From Pseudomonadota bacterium (lineage in GTDB: Bacteria; Pseudomonadota; Alphaproteobacteria; Micropepsales; Micropepsaceae), in assembly GCA_018241025.1 (NCBI GenBank), contig JAFEEQ010000030.1, positions 54,690 to 118,689 of the forward strand: a DNA stretch of 64,000 nt, given 5' to 3'. The translations under genes and the position numbers were made by a program. The notes beneath the pieces are model-generated. The model had not been told where the DNA came from. It made no database searches and worked only from the letters and a program-made list of their open reading frames with translations. Position 1 is the stretch's first letter. Every line of letters starts with the position of its first letter. Positions 27,800-36,559 of this stretch are shown here, piece by piece.

Positions 27800-28731
27800 C
27801 CCCGTCCGTTCACGTGCGGGCGCAAGGCGATCCACATGAAGGCGCCGGCGGCGGCCCAGAGCGGAATGGAGAGCGCCATGCCCATCGAGAACCATCCGAG
27901 GAACGGTCCGTCCGGCTCGCGGAAGAATTCGACGAAGAAACGAAACACGCCATAGCCGAGGAAGAACAATCCGGTCAGCAGACCCGGGCGCTCATGCAGC
28001 TTCAATCGCCGCAGGCAGAACTGCAGGATCGCGAACAGCAGAAGGCCTTCGAGCGCAGCTTCGTAGAGCTGGCTCGGATGGCGTGGCGACATGCCGGCCG
28101 GACAGACGCCCATCTCGCGCATGATGTGGTCGTTGCAGAAGACCATGGCCCAGGGGACATCGGTCTTCTTGCCCCACAGCTCGCCGTTCACGAAGTTCGC
28201 GATCCGGCCGAAGAAGAGGCCGATGGGCGCGACGACCGCGATCATGTCGGCCACTGCAAGGAGCTGGATCTTCTGCTGGCGGCAGAACAGCCAGACCGCG
28301 ATCGCGACACCGGCAAGGCCGCCATGGAAGGACATACCGCCTTCCCAGACGCTGATCAGGTGCAAGGGATTGGTCAGGAAGGCGCCCGGCAGATGCCCGT
28401 CCGCCAGATTGCACATCGCCGTACCCGGCGAGACCGCGCAAAGCGCGATGCCATAGAAAAGGATCCAGCCGAGGCGGCCGCCAACCACAACGCCCAGTGT
28501 TGCCCAGACCACCAGATCGCCGATCTGATCCGCCGTGATAGGCGCCTTCCCGGCGAAGGTGGGATTGGCCCAGAGCGACTTCTGGCGGGTCATCCGCGCC
28601 ATCGCCCACCAGGCGAACAGCAGTCCGGCGATGTAGGACAGGGCATACCAGCGGATACCGATGCCATGGGCCGTCCAGATCGGGATGGCGTAGCGCCCCA
28701 TGTCGGGGAAGGGGATGGCGGCGAGGAGCAT
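27796..28731 (-). CDS. lgt: Prolipoprotein diacylglyceryl transferase
   Basis: An inner-membrane enzyme of 311 residues that moves diacylglycerol from phosphatidylglycerol to the lipobox cysteine of prolipoproteins. The signature GLFFGRIANFVNGELWGK is present near residue 170, with essential HGG in MSFHGGLAG and a later RHPSQLYEA. About seven membrane helices are visible. It is followed by the coupled methyltransferase. Confidence 0.96.
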   Translation of the reverse strand: MLLAAIPFPDMGRYAIPIWTAHGIGIRWYALSYIAGLLFAWWAMARMTRQKSLWANPTFAGKAPITADQIGDLVVWATLGVVVGGRLGWILFYGIALCAVSPGTAMCNLADGHLPGAFLTNPLHLISVWEGGMSFHGGLAGVAIAVWLFCRQQKIQLLAVADMIAVVAPIGLFFGRIANFVNGELWGKKTDVPWAMVFCNDHIMREMGVCPAGMSPRHPSQLYEAALEGLLLFAILQFCLRRLKLHERPGLLTGLFFLGYGVFRFFVEFFREPDGPFLGWFSMGMALSIPLWAAAGAFMWIALRPHVNGRG

Positions 28732-28835
28732 GCAGAAGAAGTTCCGTTTCGCTCCCGGCCTGTCAAGTTACGATCGGGCGCGGGCTTGCCCCCGGCCGCC
28801 GCCGCCGCCATATAAATCGGAGGCAGGAGGTTCCC

Positions 28836-29093
28836 ATGGCGCAGACCGACAACCCGTTTCTCGACGGCATGGCGCGGATTTTCACCGACGCCGCAGGCGC
28901 CGCCAAAAGCGTGCGCGACGAGATCGACACTTTCGTGAAGCACCGGCTCGAGAAGCTCGTCGCCGATATGGACTTCGTGCCGCGCGAAGAATTCGAGGCC
29001 GTGAAGGCCATGGCCGCCAAAGCGCGGAGCGAGAACGAAGCCCTCGAAAAACGCATCGCAGACCTCGAAGCCAGGCTCGCGCCAGCGGCCTGA
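28836..29093 (+). CDS. UbiK-like accessory factor (BMFP family)
   Basis: An 85-residue protein: an amphipathic N-terminal half (DNPFLDGMARIFTDAAGAAK) and a C-terminal coiled coil (EAVKAMAAKARSENEALEKRIADLEARL), as in the YqiC/UbiK family that promotes ubiquinone synthesis at the membrane. AGGAGG lies six bases before the ATG. Divergent from lgt with 104 bp between starts. Confidence 0.82.
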   Translation: MAQTDNPFLDGMARIFTDAAGAAKSVRDEIDTFVKHRLEKLVADMDFVPREEFEAVKAMAAKARSENEALEKRIADLEARLAPAA

Positions 29094-29111
29094 GTGCGGT
29101 CATCTGTGGAC

Positions 29112-29280
29112 GAGTCCTGTGTACGACTCGCGCCAGCCCGCCCGAGTCAGAACGCCGCAGTCTCTAGCTTGTGGATGCCGGATTCTGTCCAGAGTCGGAC
29201 GGAGTCGGACTCTTGTGCCGCCACAAAATCTTGTGCCAGTTTGACCCTCAACTGCTTCGCGTTGCGTCGCGGTCTGACTC
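29112..29280. promoter_or_regulatory. Cluster of GANTC (CcrM) sites before the YbjN gene
   Basis: Eight GANTC sites occur at 29112, 29125, 29144, 29181, 29192, 29202, 29208 and 29276, within 170 bp. Random expectation is below one. GANTC is the target of the cell-cycle methyltransferase CcrM, and in alphaproteobacteria such sites are rare overall but enriched in promoters controlled by methylation (for example with GcrA). The cluster lies in the gap between the ubiK-like gene and the YbjN gene, both rightward. A ninth site falls just inside the YbjN gene (29318). Confidence 0.6.
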
Positions 29281-29291
29281 CGGAGCACTTG

Positions 29292-29795
29292 ATGAGCGTC
29301 ACCCTGCACGACGAGCCGAGTCCCGCCCTCCACCCGATCGACTTGCTCGAGCGGGCGGTTGAGGAGAACGGTTGGTCGTTCGAGCGGGCGGGCCGTGACG
29401 AGCTCAACCTCTCCGTTGCCGGTCGCTGGAGCGATCATCATTTCTCGTTTTCCTGGCGCGAAGACCTTCAGTCGCTGCACCTCTCCAGTGCCTTCGACAT
29501 GCGCATCACCGAAGGGGTCCGGCGCAACAACGTCGCCGATCTCCTGATGTATGTGAACGCGCGGCTGTGGATCGGCCATTTCGACCTCTGGCCGGATGAC
29601 GGGACGGTGGTGTTCCGCCATGCGATGATCTTTCCGGACGCGCGCGCCAGCGCCCAGCAATGTGAAGCCCTGCTGCATCTCGCGCTGGAAGCGTGCGAGC
29701 ACTATTACCCGGCATTCCAGTTCGTGCTTTGGGGCGGCAAGACGGCCGAGGAAGCCGTTGCTGCCGCGATCCTCGAATGCGCGGGCCAGGCCTGA
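29292..29795 (+). CDS. YbjN domain-containing protein
   Basis: A 167-residue cytosolic protein with the type III chaperone-like YbjN fold: DLLERAVEENGWSFERAG, a beta-sheet half (HHFSFSWREDLQSLHLSSAF) and helices with RRNNVADLLMYVNARLWIGHF. YbjN proteins are stress-related and poorly understood. The start at 29292 has GGAG seven bases before it; the frame is open upstream but crosses the GANTC cluster and is not conserved. The cluster suggests cell-cycle timing of expression. Confidence 0.85.
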   Translation: MSVTLHDEPSPALHPIDLLERAVEENGWSFERAGRDELNLSVAGRWSDHHFSFSWREDLQSLHLSSAFDMRITEGVRRNNVADLLMYVNARLWIGHFDLWPDDGTVVFRHAMIFPDARASAQQCEALLHLALEACEHYYPAFQFVLWGGKTAEEAVAAAILECAGQA

Positions 29796-29873
29796 ACGGC
29801 TTTCAGTGACATCGTGCGGATTGTCTTCCAGACTGCTATCGGACAAGTCCCGATGCACCCGGTGTGAGCCTTC

Positions 29874-30686
29874 ATGAGCGCAAATCCCGTCATACTGGTT
29901 GGCGCCGGCCGCATGGGCGGTGCGCTCCTCGCAGGATGGTTCAGGAGCGGCCTTGCCCCGATACTTGTCGTTGAACCCGATCCTCCGGCACGGCTCAAGG
30001 CGATGGCGCGAGACCATCACGTCGCGCTGTTTCCGAAGCTCGCCAATCTCGACGCGCTGAAAGCGCGAGCATGTGTCGTCGCCATCAAACCGCAGGTGTT
30101 GAAGGCGGAGATTGCCGCCTTTGCGCCGATTGCGCAGTCGGGCGCGCTGATGCTGTCCATCGCCGCCGGCACGAGCATCGCAAGCATGCAGAAGGCCTGG
30201 GGCAAGCGCGCGCGCATCATCCGCGCCATGCCGAACACGCCGGGCGCCATCGGCCAGGGCATTACCGCGCTCTTCGCACCTCCGGCCTCGTCTTCCGCCG
30301 ACCGCAAGCTGGCGCAAACGCTCGTTGGCGCGCTGGGCGATTCGATCTGGGTGCCGCGAGAACGCGACATGGACTCGGTCACAGCGGTTTCCGGCTCGGG
30401 TCCCGCCTATGTCTTTCTGCTGGTCGAGGCTCTCGCCAAGGCCGGAGAAGCCGAAGGCCTTGCACCGGAAACCGCGGCGCGCCTTGCTCGCGTAATGGTC
30501 CAGGGTTCCGGTGCTTTGCTGGCTGTGGATCCCTCGGCTCCCGAAGCGTTGCGTCATGCCGTCACCAGTCCGGGTGGCACCACGGAAGCGGCACTGAAGG
30601 TTCTGATGGCAAAGAACGGGCTCGGCGCCCTGATGCGCAGAGCTGTGGCTGCTGCGCGCAAGCGGGGCACTCAACTCGGCTCTTGA
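29874..30686 (+). CDS. proC: Pyrroline-5-carboxylate reductase
   Basis: The last step of proline synthesis: NAD(P)H-dependent reduction of pyrroline-5-carboxylate. The 270 residues open with ILVGAGRMGGALLAGW (Rossmann fold), carry IIRAMPNTPGAIGQGITAL, and the signature VTAVSGSGPAYVFLLVEAL with the following SPGGTTEAALKVL. It is 78 bp after the YbjN gene, an order common in alphaproteobacteria. Confidence 0.95.
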   Translation: MSANPVILVGAGRMGGALLAGWFRSGLAPILVVEPDPPARLKAMARDHHVALFPKLANLDALKARACVVAIKPQVLKAEIAAFAPIAQSGALMLSIAAGTSIASMQKAWGKRARIIRAMPNTPGAIGQGITALFAPPASSSADRKLAQTLVGALGDSIWVPRERDMDSVTAVSGSGPAYVFLLVEALAKAGEAEGLAPETAARLARVMVQGSGALLAVDPSAPEALRHAVTSPGGTTEAALKVLMAKNGLGALMRRAVAAARKRGTQLGS

Positions 30687-30717
30687 GCCTTGCCTTTGGG
30701 GCGCGCAGGCTTACGCC

Positions 30718-31536
30718 ATGCTCTCGCTGCAACGCCGTGTTCCGCCGCCGCTCGACCGCTTCATCGACTTTCTCTGGTACTGGGAAGGCGAACCCGCTGC
30801 GCACGCCCGCGACATCATCACGGCAAGTCGAAGCCATGGCCTGCTGATCAGCCTTTGCGCCGATGAACTCGCCTGGTATTCGGGCAGCCGCTACGCGGAG
30901 CGCAACAAACTGCGTGGCATCGCACTGAGTGGCCCAAACTCCGCGCCGTTCGCGATCGATGCCTTCCAGCCGCACATCATGGGCGTGCACTTCCGTCCGG
31001 GTGGCGCGTGGCCGTTCTTGAAGCCCGGCGCGAGCACATTCTCGGACACGCATGTCTCCATGGCGGATATCTGGGGCGATACGGCGGAGCGGCTTCAGGC
31101 GCGGCTCATCCAGGCGCCGACGCCGGACGACAAGTTCGACATTCTGCTTGCGGCACTCGTGCGCCTGGCGCCTCGGGATTTCGAGCGCCATCCCGCTGTG
31201 GAACTGGGCCTCTCGGCATTCGAGCACGCGCCACATCGGATCAGCGTCGCCGCTGTCGCGAAGGAAGCCGGTGTGAGTGCCAAGAAATTCATCCGGCTGT
31301 TCAACGATCAGGTCGGCATGACGCCGAAGGTGTTTCTGCGCATTGCGCGCTTCCAGCGCGTGATGGCGCAGATCGCAAGCGTCCCGAACGTCGATTGGTG
31401 GGACGTGGTCGAGCGCCACGGCTATTACGATCAGCCGCACTTCATTCGCGACTTCAAGGCCTTCACCGGATTGCCACCGACCGCATGGATGAAGCAGCGC
31501 GGTCCTTATGTCGGGCATATTCCGTTGCTGGAGTGA
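30718..31536 (+). CDS. AraC-family transcriptional regulator
   Basis: A 272-residue regulator. The N-terminal sensor half (PLDRFIDFLWYWEGEPAA, then FQPHIMGVHFRPGGAWPFL) belongs to the DUF6597-type domain seen in many AraC proteins with unknown ligand. The C-terminal 100 residues hold two helix-turn-helix units: ISVAAVAKEAGVSAKKFIRLF and VVERHGYYDQPHFIRDFKAF, followed by TGLPPTAW. It begins 31 bp after proC. Its targets are unknown. Confidence 0.85.
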   Translation: MLSLQRRVPPPLDRFIDFLWYWEGEPAAHARDIITASRSHGLLISLCADELAWYSGSRYAERNKLRGIALSGPNSAPFAIDAFQPHIMGVHFRPGGAWPFLKPGASTFSDTHVSMADIWGDTAERLQARLIQAPTPDDKFDILLAALVRLAPRDFERHPAVELGLSAFEHAPHRISVAAVAKEAGVSAKKFIRLFNDQVGMTPKVFLRIARFQRVMAQIASVPNVDWWDVVERHGYYDQPHFIRDFKAFTGLPPTAWMKQRGPYVGHIPLLE

Positions 31537-31540
31537 GCGC

Positions 31541-32881
31541 CTAAACCGGCAGCCGCACCGTCGCCTTCAATCCGCCGAGGCTGCTCGCGTCGAGCATTAC
31601 GTCGCCGCCGTGGCTGCGGGCGATATCGCGCGCGATGGCGAGGCCGAGGCCAGACCCGGCTGCCTGCAGATTGCGACCCTGGTCGAGACGGTGAAATGGC
31701 CGGAAGGCTTCTTCACGCCGCTCGGCAGGAATTCCAGGTCCGTCGTCCTCGATCACGACGCGCGCGAAGCGCTCGTCGCGCGACACGGTCACGCGAACGG
31801 TGTTGCGGCCGAACTTGAGCGCGTTGTCGATCAGGTTCGTCACGCAGCGTCGAAGCGCCTTTCGCTTCATGTAGATTTCGATCAGGCCGGCGGTGTCGAT
31901 CGTGATGTCCGCCGATTCCATGCCGCGCGCTCCGGCTGCGGTTGCCGCCGCGTCGCGCGCCAAGTCGCTCAGATCTTCAAGCGTCGACTGTTCGCCGCCT
32001 TCGCCGCGCGCGAAGTCGAGATATTCGTCCAGCATGTGCTCCATCTCGGCGATGTCGCCGCGCATCTCCTGGATGTCTGGGCTCTCCGGCATCATCGCGA
32101 TCTGCAGTTTCATGCGCGACAGGGGCGTCTTCATGTCGTGGCTGATGCCGGCCAGCATCTCGGTGCGCTGGCTGACATGCCGCTCGATGCGCTGGCGCAT
32201 GGTGAGAAAGGCCTGCGCGGCACGCCGCACTTCGCTGGCGCCATAGGGTTTGAAGTCCGGAACGGATCGCCCCTTGCCAAAGGCTTCCGACGCCAGGGCG
32301 AGCTGTTCGATGGGACGTACCTGGTTGCGCAGGAACAGGATTGCGATCGCCAGGAGGATGAGGGCCGATCCGACCATCCAGACGATGAAGATATCCGGAC
32401 TGGTCACGGTCACCCGGCTGCGCGGCACTTCGAGGCGCAAGACGCCGTCATGTACCCCGATGCGGATCGTGATCGTGCTGTCGCCGGCATCGGCCACGAA
32501 ATTCCGGCTGCCTTCGACTTGCTGGGCGATCACTTCGTCGAGTGCGCGGTCGATGGTGCTGAAGTGCACATGGGTCGGCGGCGAGAGACTGGCGCCCGGT
32601 TCGAAGACGACGGGGTAACCAAGGCGCTGTGCCGCCAGCGCGCGCAGCTTCACCCGTTCGGCGTCGGTATGCGAATCCTCGATTGCGGCGAGAAAGGCTG
32701 CATCGGCGGCGATATCGCGTGCCATCCAGCGTGTTGTTGTCTCCAGGTCTCGTTCGAAGAAAACGTAGGACACCACGGCCTGCAGCAGGATCATCGGCGT
32801 CACGATGATCAGCAGGGAGCGCCAGAACAGCCCTCGGGGCATATAACGCTTCACATAGCGGAAGGGACCGACCTGGGGCAT
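31541..32881 (-). CDS. EnvZ-like sensor histidine kinase
   Basis: A 446-residue inner-membrane kinase: helix 1 about residues 22-42, a periplasmic sensor of some 120 residues, helix 2 (IFIVWMVGSALILLAIAILFL), a HAMP domain, H-box GISHDMKTPLSRMKLQI, N-box NLIDNALKFG, and G boxes DDGPGIP and GSGLGLAIARDI. The architecture and the partner gene resemble EnvZ/OmpR. The first in-frame codon is a TTG at 32884, but the ATG at 32881 overlaps the regulator stop (TGATG) and is preferred. Confidence 0.9.
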   Translation of the reverse strand: MPQVGPFRYVKRYMPRGLFWRSLLIIVTPMILLQAVVSYVFFERDLETTTRWMARDIAADAAFLAAIEDSHTDAERVKLRALAAQRLGYPVVFEPGASLSPPTHVHFSTIDRALDEVIAQQVEGSRNFVADAGDSTITIRIGVHDGVLRLEVPRSRVTVTSPDIFIVWMVGSALILLAIAILFLRNQVRPIEQLALASEAFGKGRSVPDFKPYGASEVRRAAQAFLTMRQRIERHVSQRTEMLAGISHDMKTPLSRMKLQIAMMPESPDIQEMRGDIAEMEHMLDEYLDFARGEGGEQSTLEDLSDLARDAAATAAGARGMESADITIDTAGLIEIYMKRKALRRCVTNLIDNALKFGRNTVRVTVSRDERFARVVIEDDGPGIPAERREEAFRPFHRLDQGRNLQAAGSGLGLAIARDIARSHGGDVMLDASSLGGLKATVRLPV

Positions 32882-33588
32882 CAACTCACACTGTCCGGCA
32901 CGAGAACATAGCCGACGCCACGTACCGTCTGCAGGTAGAGCGGCAATTTCGGGTCTTCTTCGATCTTGCGGCGCAGGCGGGTGACCTGCACGTCGATCGA
33001 ACGCTCGAGCGCGACCCCGAGCCGGGTGCAGAGATCGCCGCGCGAAAAGGAGCGTCCGGCATTGGCCGCGAAGAGCTTGAGCAGGGACGCTTCGGAACTC
33101 GTCAGATGCACGGGCTTGCCTTTGCGGCGAAGCTGGCCCCGTTCCGGATCGTAAACGGCATCGCCCATCCGGACTTCGGCATGCGCGGCATGGGCCGGCG
33201 GTGCGGCCCGGCGGAGCAGGGCGCTGACCCGCAGGACAAGTTCGCGCGGTTCGAACGGCTTGGCGAGATAGTCGTCGGCGCCGAGTTCGAGCCCCTCGAT
33301 CCGGTCTTCGGCCTCGCCACGTGCCGTCAGGATCAGGATGGGGACTTTGGAGGATTGCCGCACCGACTTGGTCAGGTCGAAGCCGCTTTCGCCGGGCATC
33401 ATCACGTCCAGAACGAGAAGGTCGAATGCCAGGCTCTTCATCAGCGACCGGGCATCGGCGGCGTCCGCAGCGGCGGTGACGCGGTAGCCATTGCTCGTAA
33501 GGTAGCGGGTCAGGAGGCCGCGCAGGCGCTCATCGTCATCGACGACCAGCAGGTGCGGATCTTCCGTCGCGGACTGGGCTGCGGTCAT
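32881..33588 (-). CDS. OmpR-family response regulator
   Basis: A 235-residue regulator with receiver domain (HLLVVDDDERLRGLLTRYL; phosphoacceptor in LLVLDVMMPGESG; conserved lysine in DDYLAKPFEP) and a winged-helix C-terminal domain (VHLTSSEASLLKLFAAN, RSIDVQVTRLRRKIEEDP, VRGVGYVL). It pairs with the kinase gene downstream by a one-base overlap. The start at 33588 is the usual one; the frame extends 51 codons farther through the promoter region without conservation. Confidence 0.92.
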   Translation of the reverse strand: MTAAQSATEDPHLLVVDDDERLRGLLTRYLTSNGYRVTAAADAADARSLMKSLAFDLLVLDVMMPGESGFDLTKSVRQSSKVPILILTARGEAEDRIEGLELGADDYLAKPFEPRELVLRVSALLRRAAPPAHAAHAEVRMGDAVYDPERGQLRRKGKPVHLTSSEASLLKLFAANAGRSFSRGDLCTRLGVALERSIDVQVTRLRRKIEEDPKLPLYLQTVRGVGYVLVPDSVS

Positions 33589-33610
33589 GGCTGCTATACC
33601 CGAGTATGCC

Positions 33611-33641
33611 TTGTTTGCAAGCCGGACGCGGACGCTATAAT
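33611..33641 (+). promoter_or_regulatory. Candidate promoter of ilvE
   Basis: A perfect TATAAT lies at 33636-33641. Upstream TTGTTT (33611-33616, 19-bp spacing) or TTGCAA (33615-33620, 15-bp spacing) could serve as -35. The leader to ilvE would be about 100 nt and includes a small hairpin GCCCT-CGA-AGGGC. The opposite-strand regulator gene starts at 33588. Confidence 0.45.
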
Positions 33642-33746
33642 ACCCGCGAAAAGGCGCTAACCCCTTGCGATAACTAGGCCTAACGCCCTCGAAGGGCAAG
33701 GCCGGCTCATCCGCGGACGCCGACGGGACTAAAAAGGACAAATACC

Positions 33747-34655
33747 ATGGCCGAGGTCATTCCTTTCGACAAACGCGAGGGCCAGCTTTGGTTCGACGGC
33801 CATCTCATCCCCTGGACCGATGGCAAGGTCCACGTCCTGACCCATGGCCTGCACTACGCCTCCTGCGTGTTCGAAGGCGAGCGCATGTACAACGGCCGCA
33901 TCTACAAGCTCGCCGAGCACACCACCCGCCTGTTCGAGTCCGCCCGCATTCTCGGCATGACGATCCCGTATACCGAGGATGAGATCAGTGCCGCCTGCAT
34001 GTCCGCCTGCGAGGTCCAGGGCTTCAAGGACGCCTATGTCCGTCCCGTCGTCTGGCGCGGCAGTGAGATGATGGCGGTGAGTGCGCAGCAGACCAAGATT
34101 CATGTCGCCATCGCGGCGTGGGAATGGGGCTCCTATTTCGACCCGAAGGAAAAGATGAAGGGCATCCGCCTCGACGTTTCCGACTGGAAGCGTCCGGCGC
34201 CCGACACCGCGCCGACCGCCGCCAAGGCTTCGGGTCTCTACATGATCTGCACCATGTCCAAGCATGCCGCGGAGGCGAAGGGTTATGCCGATGCGATGAT
34301 GTTCGACTACCGCGGCTATGTCGCGGAGGCGACCGGCGCGAACATCTTCTTCGTGAAGGACGACGCGCTGGTGACCCCGATCCCCGATTGCTTCCTGAAT
34401 GGCATCACCCGCAAATCGGTGATCGAACTCGCCAAGGCACGGCAGATTCCGGTGACCGAGAAGCATATCGAGCGCAACGAGCTCGACGGCTTCAACGAGT
34501 GTTTCATTGTCGGCAGCGCGGCCGAAGTTACGCCGGTCAGCGAGATCGGCTCCTGGCGCTTCAAGCCCGGCAAGATCACCGAGACGCTGATGAACGACTA
34601 CGCTGAAGATGTCCGCCGTCCGGTCAGCCAGGTGATATTGGCGAAGGCATCCTAA
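33747..34655 (+). CDS. ilvE: Branched-chain amino acid aminotransferase
   Basis: A PLP-dependent fold-type IV transaminase of 302 residues that makes or degrades valine, leucine and isoleucine. Motifs: VHVLTHGLHYASCVFEGERM near the N terminus, YVRPVVWRG, the lysine region APTAAKASGLYMICTMSKHAA, and YVAEATGANIFFV. Length fits bacterial IlvE. Followed 19 bp later by the GNAT gene. Confidence 0.94.
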   Translation: MAEVIPFDKREGQLWFDGHLIPWTDGKVHVLTHGLHYASCVFEGERMYNGRIYKLAEHTTRLFESARILGMTIPYTEDEISAACMSACEVQGFKDAYVRPVVWRGSEMMAVSAQQTKIHVAIAAWEWGSYFDPKEKMKGIRLDVSDWKRPAPDTAPTAAKASGLYMICTMSKHAAEAKGYADAMMFDYRGYVAEATGANIFFVKDDALVTPIPDCFLNGITRKSVIELAKARQIPVTEKHIERNELDGFNECFIVGSAAEVTPVSEIGSWRFKPGKITETLMNDYAEDVRRPVSQVILAKAS

Positions 34656-34674
34656 GCGCGGCAGGAGGTGTTCG

Positions 34675-35199
34675 CTGCCGATTCCGCGTACGCCGCTTCG
34701 GACCGAGCGTCTGACACTCCGGCCTTCCACTAGGTCTGACGCTGCGCGCGCATTCGAAATTCACTCGGACTGGGCCGTGACCCGCAATCTGCGGATGGCG
34801 CGTTTTCCGCCGGATCGTGACGACCTTTCGGACTGGTTCGCGGACCACGAGCGGGAGTGGCGCGAGGGTGCGGCATGGCGCTTTGCGATCCTGGACGGCG
34901 CGCAGATGGTCGGACTCGTCGACATCGATGAGGCCGCAAATGGCGAATGCGATCTCGGCTATTGGCTGGAGCAGCCTGTATGGGGCAGGGGATATGCCTT
35001 CGAAGCCGCCAGCGCTGTCGTGCGGTTCGCTTTCGAGACAGTCGTGCTGATCGCGCTCAATTCGGGTCACGCCGCCGACAATCCGGCGTCCGGCCGCGTG
35101 TTGACGAAACTCGGCTTCCGGCAAATCTCGGAGGCTGTCGTCCACTCCCGCTCGCGCGGTTGCGACATCCGGCAGATCCGCTATCGCCTCGTCAGATGA
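34675..35199 (+). CDS. GNAT family N-acetyltransferase with apparent CTG start
   Basis: A RimJ/RimL-type acetyltransferase: LRTERLTLRP at the N terminus, VGLVDIDEA, ECDLGYWLEQPVWGRGYA (acetyl-CoA loop) and ADNPASGRVLTKLGFRQI. The first canonical start codon (GTG 34777) would remove the conserved first 34 residues. Upstream, AGGAGG at 34663-34668 is followed after six bases by CTG at 34675, giving PIPRTPLRTERLTLRP, exactly where such proteins begin. No in-frame ATG, GTG or TTG lies between. So initiation at CTG (174 residues) is the best reading. Substrate unknown. Confidence 0.75.
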   Translation: MPIPRTPLRTERLTLRPSTRSDAARAFEIHSDWAVTRNLRMARFPPDRDDLSDWFADHEREWREGAAWRFAILDGAQMVGLVDIDEAANGECDLGYWLEQPVWGRGYAFEAASAVVRFAFETVVLIALNSGHAADNPASGRVLTKLGFRQISEAVVHSRSRGCDIRQIRYRLVR

Positions 35200-36415
35200 T
35201 CGCCTTGGCCAGCAGCTTCTGTGTGAGTTGCTGGGTATTCGCGATGCCTTCGGTCACGGCAAAGCGCTGGATCATGCCGACGAAGATCAGGTCGTTCGCC
35301 CAATCGACCCAGAACCAGGTACCCGCCGCACCGTCCCACTCATAGGTTCCCTTGCCGACGGGAATACCGGCCGCATCGGGGTCGGTGAAGACGGCACCGT
35401 TGAAGCCATAGCCGAAGCCGGGCCTGATCTGCATCGCGCCGATGCCGAATCCGGCCTCCAGCATCCAGGCCGGCAAATGATTCTGGCTCATCAGCGCCAC
35501 GGCATCCTCCGACAGGATGCGGACCCCATCGAACTCGCCGCGGTTCAGCAGCATCTGTGCGAAGCGCGCATAGTCGTCGAGCGTCGATACCAGCCCGCCG
35601 CCGCCGCCTGCCAGCCGCGGTGGCGAGAGGTAGTCGTTGCCCATCGGCGACTTGTCCATCTCGTTCAAGCCGCCCTTGCGGCTGGTCAGATACATCGCCG
35701 AGGCGAGCCGGCCGGCCTTCTCCGGCGGCGCCCAGAAGCCGGTGTCAACCATCTTCAGCGGGCCGAAGATGTGTTCCTGCATGAAATCCGCGAGGTTCTG
35801 CCCTGTGATCGCCTCGATGATCGCGCCCTGTACGTCCATTGCCAGGCTGTAGAGCCATTGCGTGCCCGGCTGATAGGCGAGCGGGATGCGTCCGATCCGC
35901 TCGGCGAATTCCATCAGCGTTGGCGCCCCCCAGATATTGGCGTCCTTGTACGGCCGGTCATGGAGTGCATCGCTGCGGCCATAGGTGATGCCGGCGGTAT
36001 GCGTCAGCAGCTCGCGCAGGGTCGGCGGATGGTCGGCCTTGGCCGTCATCGGACGCTCGGCATCGTCGAGCCCTTCGAACACCGTGCAGTGGTTGAAGGC
36101 AGGAATGAACTTGCCGACCGGATCGTCCGGTTTCCACAGGGCCTTGTCGTGCAGGATCATCATCGCGACGGCCGTGACTGGCTTGGTCATCGAGAAGATG
36201 CGGAAAATCGTGTCGGTCTTGAGTTTTGTTTTCTTCTCGATGCTGTCGAATCCGAGCACGCTTCGACGCGCCACCTTTCCATGGCGCGCCACGAGAGTGA
36301 CCGCGCCGGCGAGAACGCCCTTGTCGATCTCGGCCTGCAGTCCTGCATCGACGCCGTCGAGGCCCAGAGAAGAAAGCCCCGCATTTTCCGGTCGCGTCGC
36401 ATCCACCAAGTTCAT
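35192..36415 (-). CDS. Serine hydrolase (class C beta-lactamase family)
   Basis: A 407-residue protein of the beta-lactamase/EstB type. IFRIFSMTKPVTAVAMMIL gives the S-x-x-K nucleophile, LYSLAMDVQGAIIEA the tyrosine motif, and WDGAAGTWFWVDW the third element (in place of KTG). There is no signal peptide, which favours an intracellular esterase over a beta-lactamase. Start ATG 36415 has GAGAGG upstream. It converges on the GNAT gene with 8 bp overlap. Confidence 0.85.
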   Translation of the reverse strand: MNLVDATRPENAGLSSLGLDGVDAGLQAEIDKGVLAGAVTLVARHGKVARRSVLGFDSIEKKTKLKTDTIFRIFSMTKPVTAVAMMILHDKALWKPDDPVGKFIPAFNHCTVFEGLDDAERPMTAKADHPPTLRELLTHTAGITYGRSDALHDRPYKDANIWGAPTLMEFAERIGRIPLAYQPGTQWLYSLAMDVQGAIIEAITGQNLADFMQEHIFGPLKMVDTGFWAPPEKAGRLASAMYLTSRKGGLNEMDKSPMGNDYLSPPRLAGGGGGLVSTLDDYARFAQMLLNRGEFDGVRILSEDAVALMSQNHLPAWMLEAGFGIGAMQIRPGFGYGFNGAVFTDPDAAGIPVGKGTYEWDGAAGTWFWVDWANDLIFVGMIQRFAVTEGIANTQQLTQKLLAKAII

Positions 36416-36524
36416 CGCCTCTCGTCCTTCCTCTTTCTTCCTCATCAATGCCGCCAGTTTGAGTCCGCGCGGCGGCAGGTCAAGAACCGCTGAGGACCGA
36501 TAGCCTCGCCTCGCCCGGAGCGCC

Positions 36525-36555
36525 TTGACAAATTCCAATAATTCGAGAATCATTG
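36525..36555 (+). promoter_or_regulatory. arsR promoter and probable ArsR operator
   Basis: TTGACA at 36525-36530 and AATCAT at 36548-36553 are spaced by 17 bp. An imperfect palindrome CAATAATTCG/AGAATCATTG (36536-36555, 8 of 10 pairs) covers the -10 region, where ArsR repressors usually bind. The predicted transcription start falls at or next to the arsR ATG (36560), so the message may be leaderless. Confidence 0.6.
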
Positions 36556-36559
36556 AAAT

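Noticed and set aside
33642..33746. Riboswitch or attenuator before ilvE
   Set aside because: Only a small hairpin was found; there is no leader peptide rich in branched-chain codons and no terminator.
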